Shown: positions 59,013 to 64,000 of the stretch, piece after piece
Layout of the letters: each line of letters begins with the position of its first letter
Position numbering within the stretch: position 1 is the stretch's first letter
Assembly: GCA_900769405.1 (NCBI GenBank)
Contig: CAAGGL010000013.1
Coordinates: 1-64,000 of the forward strand
Origin: an uncultured Alistipes sp.
Lineage (GTDB): Bacteria > Bacteroidota > Bacteroidia > Bacteroidales > Rikenellaceae
Reading direction: 5' to 3'
DNA length: 64,000 bases
Notes under the pieces: model-generated
What the model was told of the DNA's origin: nothing
Databases searched by the model: none
What the model saw: only the letters and a program-made list of their open reading frames with translations
Made by a program: the position numbers and the translations under genes

Positions 59013-59960
59013 ATGGCAAACAACTTCTCGACGGCTGTGCAGCAGCCCGTAATCGCAAAGTATGCGCAACCATTTCACAACGGTATCCAATCCTACAACC
59101 TCTCGCGGCACGGGATCGGAATGGTGTTGCGCGGCAAAAAGTATATCTATTCGGGCGACGTGCGCCAAGAGATCGGGCGTGGCGATCTGTTTTTCCTCGC
59201 CACGGGCAACCACTACATCGAGGATCAGCCCGAAGCAAACCGCCCGTTCGAGCAGATTATGTTCTACTACACGCCGTCGCAGTTGGCCTCGATACTCTCG
59301 CAACTGAGCATCACCTACCATCTGAACATCTCGAACGACCACTCGTGTGCGGCGTGCCGCGAGCAGAATTTCGTGGTCTGCGAGGCGACAAGTGCCCTGC
59401 GCAACTTCTTCCTGACAACCAACAACTACATCAAAGACGAGCTGTTCAACCACGACGAAACGGCCGAGAACCTGAAAATGACCGAGTTGATCTATCTGAT
59501 TGTGTCGCAGGAGGATAACTGCATCAAGAGCAAGGTGATGGACAACGCCGACACGGGCAAGGAGAGCTTCGAGCAGATCATCTATGCACACATCTTCGAG
59601 GACGTTCCGATCGAGGAGCTGGCGCGAATGTGCAACCGCTCGCTCACCTCGTTCAAAAAGGAGTTCAAGAAACATTTCATCGAGCCGCCCCACCGCTGGT
59701 TCATCAAGCAGCGACTGATGCACGCGCGACTGCTGCTCATCTCGACCAACAAATCGATCTCGGAGGTGGGTTTGGAGTGCGGTTTCCCCAACACCTCGCA
59801 CTTCATCAAACTCTTCAAAAAGGCCTACGGACATACGCCCGTCAGCTATCGTCACCGCCACGTCGGAGGCACAGAGGTGGCTGCCAAGACGGTCGGCAGC
59901 AGCACGGTCGATGTGATCGACGTCGATGAACTCGAACAGCAGATTGCCGTTGGCGAGTAG
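59013..59960 (+). CDS. AraC-family transcriptional regulator
   Basis: A 315-residue regulator with an N-terminal cupin-like sensing domain (residues about 1-165, GRGDLFFLATGNHYIEDQPE) and a C-terminal double helix-turn-helix (residues about 185-285: PIEELARMCNRSLTSFKKEFKKHF, then SISEVGLECGFPNTSHFIKLFKKAYGHTPVSYR). The last 30 residues are an extension beyond the usual AraC end. Ligand and targets are unknown. It is the last host gene before the prophage-like cluster and has its own promoter. Confidence 0.93.
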   Translation: MANNFSTAVQQPVIAKYAQPFHNGIQSYNLSRHGIGMVLRGKKYIYSGDVRQEIGRGDLFFLATGNHYIEDQPEANRPFEQIMFYYTPSQLASILSQLSITYHLNISNDHSCAACREQNFVVCEATSALRNFFLTTNNYIKDELFNHDETAENLKMTELIYLIVSQEDNCIKSKVMDNADTGKESFEQIIYAHIFEDVPIEELARMCNRSLTSFKKEFKKHFIEPPHRWFIKQRLMHARLLLISTNKSISEVGLECGFPNTSHFIKLFKKAYGHTPVSYRHRHVGGTEVAAKTVGSSTVDVIDVDELEQQIAVGE

Positions 59961-60204
59961 GCTCACAGGCGTGGGCTTTCGGGCGGGGTTGGTGCGACCC
60001 TCTCGGAGCCCCCACAGAGCCTCTTCGCCACCCCTCACAGCCCCCTCATAGCACCCCTTTCGCCATCTCCACAGAACCCTCTCGCGGCTCTCTCGCGGGG
60101 GTTTTAGCTACAAACGTTCGTTTTTTTATTTAAGGCAGCAGGTTAATAAATGACTTTTTGATGTGCAGAAAATTTATTTTTCTTCATCAAAATATGCAAA
60201 AAAA

Positions 60205-60219
60205 GTGATAAATTATCAC
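60205..60219. promoter_or_regulatory. Operator-like palindrome GTGATAA-A-TTATCAC
   Basis: A perfect 7-bp inverted repeat with one central base, 7 bp upstream of the -33 element of the promoter at 60227-60258. The half site GTGATAA recurs at 60271-60277, just inside the transcribed region. Confidence 0.6.
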
Positions 60220-60226
60220 GAAAAGA

Positions 60227-60258
60227 TTTGGAAGTTACGTTCCGAATCGTTATATTTG
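60227..60258 (+). promoter_or_regulatory. Strong rRNA-like promoter
   Basis: TTTG (60227-60230) within ATTTGGAAGTT, 20 nt, then TATATTTG (60251-60258). This -33 context is identical to that of both rRNA promoters at the left end of the window. Confidence 0.85.
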
Positions 60259-60264
60259 CATTAA

Positions 60265-60372
60265 GAAAATGTGATAATGGTCGTCGTGATGACGGATGTT
60301 ATACACGTCTCATTAACCTAACTAACCTAAATCCAACCCCTCCCGATTTCAAATCGAGAGGGGCCTTTTTTT
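60265..60372 (+). ncRNA. Candidate small RNA, about 105 nt
   Basis: Bounded by the rRNA-like promoter and a strong terminator, with no substantial reading frame. A CGTC-GTGAT-GACG hairpin lies near 60281-60293, then an unstructured ACCTAACTAACCTAAATCC stretch suitable for pairing, then the terminator. A 10-codon frame (ATG at 60289) is the only alternative. It is convergent with the phage lysis genes. Confidence 0.7.
60337..60372 (+). terminator. Terminator of the candidate small RNA
   Basis: CCCCTC pairs with GAGGGG and GATTT with AAATC around a single C, followed by seven T. Confidence 0.93.
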
Positions 60373-60379
60373 CTGCCGA

Positions 60380-60808
60380 TCAATAATCACTCAGAAAGTA
60401 TTTCCAACCACGATCGAGGGCGGCAAGTTGCTCGGGCGAGGGTTCGTGACCGCGCTCGAAGCGGCTCATAGCCTCGACAATCGCCCTCAGACGTACATCT
60501 CGCGGCAGTAGCACCGCATCGGGATCGACCTCGGCACGCTCGGACACAAAGCGGATATAGCTCGCCGTATCGTTCTCGATCGGGGGTGCCCAGCGCGTAA
60601 CGATCGCACGCAGGGTGTCGATCCCATAGCGGCGGCGGTACGATTCGAGCAGCACAAACATCGCGCGGTAGCCCCACTCGTCGCTCTCGAACTCCTTGAA
60701 TGCAGGGTCGCACGAGGGGCGTCGCTCACCGCGGTAGCGCACTCCGCAGCGGCGGATATTACCGGGGTTGTGGTTGCGTTCGGCACGGGTCAGTTGGTGC
60801 GTTTTCAT
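60380..60808 (-). CDS. Phage P5-like lysozyme/structural protein
   Basis: A 142-residue protein (start MKTHQLTRAERNHNPGNIRR, which overlaps the holin gene stop by ATGA). The NPGNIRR, FKEFESDEWGYRAMFVLLESY, YGIDTLRAIVTRWAPPIENDT and YIRFVS segments are those of the structural protein P5/lytic-transglycosylase-like family frequent in Bacteroidota phages. It probably degrades peptidoglycan during lysis. The upstream part of the frame is not used. Confidence 0.85.
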   Translation of the reverse strand: MKTHQLTRAERNHNPGNIRRCGVRYRGERRPSCDPAFKEFESDEWGYRAMFVLLESYRRRYGIDTLRAIVTRWAPPIENDTASYIRFVSERAEVDPDAVLLPRDVRLRAIVEAMSRFERGHEPSPEQLAALDRGWKYFLSDY

Positions 60809-61248
60809 AGTTTTGTGGGGATTTGGTCGCCGAGGGTGTCGGAGAGCTGTTTCTGCATAAATTGGCGCAACCAGCGGAAGGGCGGGTAATTGCACACCTC
60901 GGCGCCGTTTTCGAGGAAACTCCACAGCTCAACGCCACAGACAAAGCCCGTGAAGAGGTTTGCCAGACGCAGGTGCGCGAAGTCCAAAATGAGCGAGTCG
61001 ATGAGCCACGAGAGGGCGATACCGACGACGATTATGGCGGTTTTGCGGACTGTATCCCAGGCACGTTCGCTCTCGAAGCTCCACACCGTACCGAGGCGTG
61101 CAGCGCGGTGGCGCGAGGCAACAACACCCGTAACGAAATCGACCGCCACGAATGTAATCGCGCAACAGATCAGACCCGCAATGGGGGCAAAGATGCCGAC
61201 AACGGCCGACAAAGCCCCGAAAATCAATTTTATGAGGGTATTTTCCAT
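60805..61248 (-). CDS. Phage holin
   Basis: A 147-residue membrane protein with three hydrophobic segments (residues about 9-40, 70-85 and 95-112) in the pattern of the phage holin family 4 (TVWSFESERAWDTVRKTAIIVVG). It forms the membrane lesion that releases endolysin. The stop overlaps the lysozyme start (ATGA), the classic lysis-cassette layout. A 129-bp gap to the next gene (61249-61377) shows no convincing gene. Confidence 0.85.
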   Translation of the reverse strand: MENTLIKLIFGALSAVVGIFAPIAGLICCAITFVAVDFVTGVVASRHRAARLGTVWSFESERAWDTVRKTAIIVVGIALSWLIDSLILDFAHLRLANLFTGFVCGVELWSFLENGAEVCNYPPFRWLRQFMQKQLSDTLGDQIPTKL

Positions 61249-61377
61249 AGGTGTTTTAAGGTTGAAGAATAACAGAAAAAGGCTTTTTTCGCTCTTGTCG
61301 AGGGAGGTTCGGGAGCCGCGGCGGTCGAAACTGCCACTAAGCCCCCGACCTCAATAGCGACAAAAAACGGAGAATCA

Positions 61378-61854
61378 TCACAACACCACGCCGCCGTCGG
61401 TACGGCAACAGTGCCAGATGTTCTGGCGCGAGTCATACTCGGGGTAGTGCTCGGGAGCCGCCTCGATCGTCGCAACGGCCTTATGCAGCAGCGTTGCGGC
61501 CTGAGCGAGGGCTGTGCGACGCAACGAACGGAGTTCGTTTTCGGTTGCGGCGTCGAGGTATTGGTTTGCGCTCCTCGACACACCAACCGAGCCGATGCGC
61601 AGTGCCAGCGCAGGGATCATCAACACGCGGGTGTAGAGCGCAAGGGCGGGTGCAACACTCTCATCGAGCAGCTCGGCGTAGTTGCCCGCAGCCAGCGCCT
61701 CGACCATTGCCACGCCGAGCACCGGTACGATGAATCGCTCCTGCGCCACAGCGATCGTCAGCGGATTGACATCGGCGGGGGTGACGCGATCGAGCGGGGC
61801 AAAGGCTTGCAGTGCCACCTCTTCGGGGGAGATAAGGTTTTCCATAGCGGTCAT
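61378..61854 (-). CDS. Phage head-tail adaptor-like protein (DUF6712-like)
   Basis: A 158-residue protein (or 155 from the second ATG). It is all helical with FIVPVLGVAMVEALAAGNYAEL and the SVSRSANQYLDAATENELRSL segment, fitting small phage head/connector proteins of the DUF6712 type in Bacteroidota phages; assignment is by pattern. It begins directly after the portal gene stop, so it is in the same operon. Confidence 0.7.
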   Translation of the reverse strand: MTAMENLISPEEVALQAFAPLDRVTPADVNPLTIAVAQERFIVPVLGVAMVEALAAGNYAELLDESVAPALALYTRVLMIPALALRIGSVGVSRSANQYLDAATENELRSLRRTALAQAATLLHKAVATIEAAPEHYPEYDSRQNIWHCCRTDGGVVL

Positions 61855-63069
61855 TTAGTCGATGTTACGAAGGTTGTACTTGGTGATCTGCGCCAGGAAG
61901 GGCTGCTGATCCTCGGCCTCGGGATCGTAGTCAAGACCATCGGCTTTGCGAGCCTCCCAGACGCGCATATAGAGGGGTTTGGCCTTGGTAGGCGGGCGGT
62001 TGACGATCTGCAACGACGAGGTGTCGAGCCCCAAAATCGTGCGCATCAACTCCTCGATCGGCTCCATCAGTTCGGCCTGCTCGGCAAGGATTACGGTGTT
62101 GAGCGCGATCTCGTACTCGTGCAGAATACGGTCGGCATTGAATCCCGACGAGTAGTCCAATCCACTCAGCGCGCGGAACCACGAATGTGCCACGACGATG
62201 TCGCTGGTAGCCTGCGTGTGGAGGTCTGTCCAATCGCCGTCGTTAGCCGAGCCGATGGGGATGAAACGCGAGTTGTCGTCGCCCGCGCCGTCGCGGATCA
62301 CAAACATCACCTGACCGGGCGAACCCGCAAAGCGACGCTCGGCACGGCGCACCAGATCGTAGGCTGCCTGCTCGTTGTCGATGTCGGCATCGAGCATCAT
62401 CACGCCCGATAGCTGGAACGAATTGTCCAATCGCGAGATGTTCCAACGGTCTGTTTTGTAGGCGATTGCCGACACGTTCATACCCGCGATGTAGGGCGGC
62501 ACTCCATAGTGCTCGAACGTGGGTTCGTAATCCTTGTAGTGGATAATCGCGCGGTGCAGACCCTCGTCATCGACCTCAAAGGTGGGATAGAGCGCGATCT
62601 GTCGAGCCTCGCTGAGCTTGAAGTGCGCCCAATCGTGGTGCAGCAACACGTGCTGGTTGTCGCGTGCCAGGCGGCAGTGCGAGGCGTCGTGGTGATAGAG
62701 CGCCAGGAACGAGTGGTCGGCATCGGTGACCACCTCCAAGAAGGCGTTTCCGAAGAGCGATTTGTCGAACGCCAGGCGGTTGAGCGTCTGTCGGAGCGTG
62801 TCGCCCGCGCCATTCACGCGCTCGACGAAGGCACCAAGCAGACGATTCGTGTGGTCGAAATTGAAGCCCTTACCCGAGATGTAGTCGGCCTTGTCGTTGA
62901 TGATTCGGCGGTGGGTTGTCGAGCGGCGCGACATCTGCGCCAAAGCCGCAGGGAGCAGGTTGTCGTCGCCCCAGCGCCAGAATTTATCGCTCGTGCAGCG
63001 CGTCGCACGCACGAAGTAGGGATCCGAACGCTCGGCCGCAGCCAGAATTTTAGTAGGTTTATTGCTCAT
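61855..63069 (-). CDS. Phage portal protein
   Basis: A 404-residue protein. N-terminal helical clip (KFWRWGDDNLLPAALAQMSRRS, HRRIINDKADYISGKGF), a beta-rich region (SFLALYHHDASHCRLA), and C-terminal helices (ILHEYEIALNTVILAEQAELMEPIEELMRTIL) have the pattern of phage portals. It forms the dodecameric DNA gate of the capsid. It lies between a capsid-like gene and a head-adaptor-like gene. Confidence 0.82.
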   Translation of the reverse strand: MSNKPTKILAAAERSDPYFVRATRCTSDKFWRWGDDNLLPAALAQMSRRSTTHRRIINDKADYISGKGFNFDHTNRLLGAFVERVNGAGDTLRQTLNRLAFDKSLFGNAFLEVVTDADHSFLALYHHDASHCRLARDNQHVLLHHDWAHFKLSEARQIALYPTFEVDDEGLHRAIIHYKDYEPTFEHYGVPPYIAGMNVSAIAYKTDRWNISRLDNSFQLSGVMMLDADIDNEQAAYDLVRRAERRFAGSPGQVMFVIRDGAGDDNSRFIPIGSANDGDWTDLHTQATSDIVVAHSWFRALSGLDYSSGFNADRILHEYEIALNTVILAEQAELMEPIEELMRTILGLDTSSLQIVNRPPTKAKPLYMRVWEARKADGLDYDPEAEDQQPFLAQITKYNLRNID

Positions 63070-63087
63070 AGTCTTTTCGATTGATTT

Positions 63088-63591
63088 TTAGTTGATTAGA
63101 ACGGGTGCGAGGCACTCGGTGTAACATTCGAGCATAATGTACGACACGGGGCGTTCGTCGCGCTCGGCCTCGATGTGGTGGCTCGACGAGGCCATACGCA
63201 GCGCCTGCTCGTAGCCCAGCCGCGGCGACACCCCGACCAACATTTCCAAGCCCGTATTGAGCTTCACGCGGGCAACCATACCGCCCAATCGCGTAGCCTC
63301 GTTGAGCGATCGGACAAAGGCGGCAGTATCCTCGCGCGCGGGCAGCTCGAAACGCAGGGCGTGATAGACCTCGGTCACGCCGTTGCTGACGGTCGAAGTC
63401 TGAATGTAGGAGCCCGACGAGGGGAGGAAATCGACCTTCACGAAGCGGTTGTTGTCGATGATTTGGGGCGTTGCGCAGCGGGTTTTCGACAGGTCGAATG
63501 TGGGTAGCGCCAGACTTCGTGCCTCGATCAGTTCAATGGTGGCGACTCCCCCTACAAGGGAGCCGCACACACGGTTGAAACTTGCGATCAT
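63088..63591 (-). CDS. Hypothetical phage protein
   Basis: A 167-residue beta-rich protein (SLVGGVATIELIEARSLALPTF; SYIQTSTVSNGVTEVYHALRFELP) without signal peptide, located between the capsid and portal genes. Composition and position suggest a minor head or tail component; I recognise no named family. Confidence 0.7.
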   Translation of the reverse strand: MIASFNRVCGSLVGGVATIELIEARSLALPTFDLSKTRCATPQIIDNNRFVKVDFLPSSGSYIQTSTVSNGVTEVYHALRFELPAREDTAAFVRSLNEATRLGGMVARVKLNTGLEMLVGVSPRLGYEQALRMASSSHHIEAERDERPVSYIMLECYTECLAPVLIN

Positions 63592-63593
63592 CG

Positions 63594-64000
63594 CTACTCG
63601 ATGTGAGCATACGACATCAACTCAGGCAGCAGATAGTCGCAGCCGGCCATAAATACGGCACGCTGACGGTTCTCCATCTGGTCGGGGTTGTACCACATAC
63701 GGATCTCGGTACCCGGGAAGTCCGACGTATTGACGGCCAGTGCCAAGTTGCGGCGGTCGGTCAGGATCACGAACGAGTCAGGCAACTCGGGAGCCATCTG
63801 CGCATACTTACCCAACTGCAAGTCGATCACGGGCACACCGCGCATCGAGAGCGTTGCGCGACCATTCTGCTTGGCCTCGTAAGCGGCATCGAGTACCACA
63901 CTATCGAGCGAGTTCTCGTATGCGGCGTAGATATCCGACGAGCAGAAGAATGCCAGCTGACCCTCCGACTTCAACGCGCGCAACTCCTCGGGCGCATCGG
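63594..64000 (-). CDS. Major capsid protein-like (5' end beyond window)
   Basis: At least 135 residues, open past the right edge, with no start inside the window. The end (VILTDRRNLALAVNTSDFPG, MWYNPDQMENRQRAVFMAGCDYLLPELMSY) resembles the C-terminal part of HK97-type major capsid proteins. Only the C-terminal part is visible, so the call rests on these motifs and gene order. Confidence 0.7.
   Translation of the reverse strand, partial: DAPEELRALKSEGQLAFFCSSDIYAAYENSLDSVVLDAAYEAKQNGRATLSMRGVPVIDLQLGKYAQMAPELPDSFVILTDRRNLALAVNTSDFPGTEIRMWYNPDQMENRQRAVFMAGCDYLLPELMSYAHIE

Noticed and set aside
60000..60204. A prophage attachment site or integrase between the AraC gene and the phage genes
   Set aside because: No direct repeat or integrase was visible; Mu-like insertion would need a target duplication that cannot be seen with one end only.
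61249..61377. A small spanin-like gene between the phage adaptor and the holin
   Set aside because: Only a 13-codon frame and a frame continuing from the adaptor gene on the same strand appear; no lipobox or coiled coil was seen.

Overview
The window is chromosomal DNA of a high-GC member of the Bacteroidales, most probably family Rikenellaceae (Alistipes or a close relative). The evidence is the 5' end of a 16S rRNA gene of Bacteroidota type at the left edge; many Bacteroidota promoters (-33 TTG, about 19-21 nt, then TAnnTTTG); a SusC/SusD pair; a cargo protein with a type IX secretion (T9SS) sorting domain next to a PorV/PorQ-like gene; an EF-G paralog of the Bacteroides EF-G2 type; and many lipoproteins. 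Most of the window is GC-rich, except some intergenic stretches and one AT-rich gene at 39202-39768.

Layout. 1-880: the start of a 16S gene on the minus strand and its tandem promoters. 880-9370 (minus): T9SS protease and PorV/PorQ-like protein, lspA, a tiny acidic lipoprotein, and a four-gene set lolC-like/menG/lipoprotein/SPOR. 9416-14272 (plus): SDR oxidoreductase, zinc metallopeptidase, PAP2 phosphatase, lysS, tpiA. 14435-21493 (minus): a susC-susD-lipoprotein operon with no enzyme attached. 22057-26511 (plus): a cobalamin riboswitch driving btuB and a BtuG-like propeller lipoprotein with a large extra C-terminal domain. 26586-29243: a stand-alone TonB-plug-like secreted protein divergent from a histidine kinase/response regulator pair, with three 10-bp-phased direct repeats between them. 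29340-32411 (minus): yceD-rpmF-plsX-fabH and tRNA-Arg(CCT). 32511-38697: small unknowns, cdd and a pseudouridine synthase, a lipoprotein, and kbl-lrp-queD-SIMPL.

38938-39768 is a separate cassette: a Bacteroidota promoter, an elaborately nested structured RNA and an AT-rich secreted-protein gene. It is followed by pgk, an M13 peptidase, rnpB, a lipoprotein, folE, nfo plus an esterase, a GH18 hydrolase, an outer-membrane protein, an S41 peptidase, a FAD/Fe-S dehydrogenase and EF-G2. 59013-60372 carries an AraC regulator and a likely free-standing small RNA with an rRNA-like promoter. 60380-64000 (minus) is the lysis/portal/capsid end of a prophage or phage-derived element that runs off the right edge.

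Intergenic regions between 13 and 56 kb contain several dispersed palindromic and heptameric repeats. The most unusual signals are the structured RNA with its AT-rich gene, the small RNA at 60265-60372 with an operator-like palindrome, the phased repeats at the two-component locus, a SusC signature motif embedded in a SIMPL protein, and the fused BtuG-like protein. No CRISPR array, toxin-antitoxin pair or restriction system was seen.
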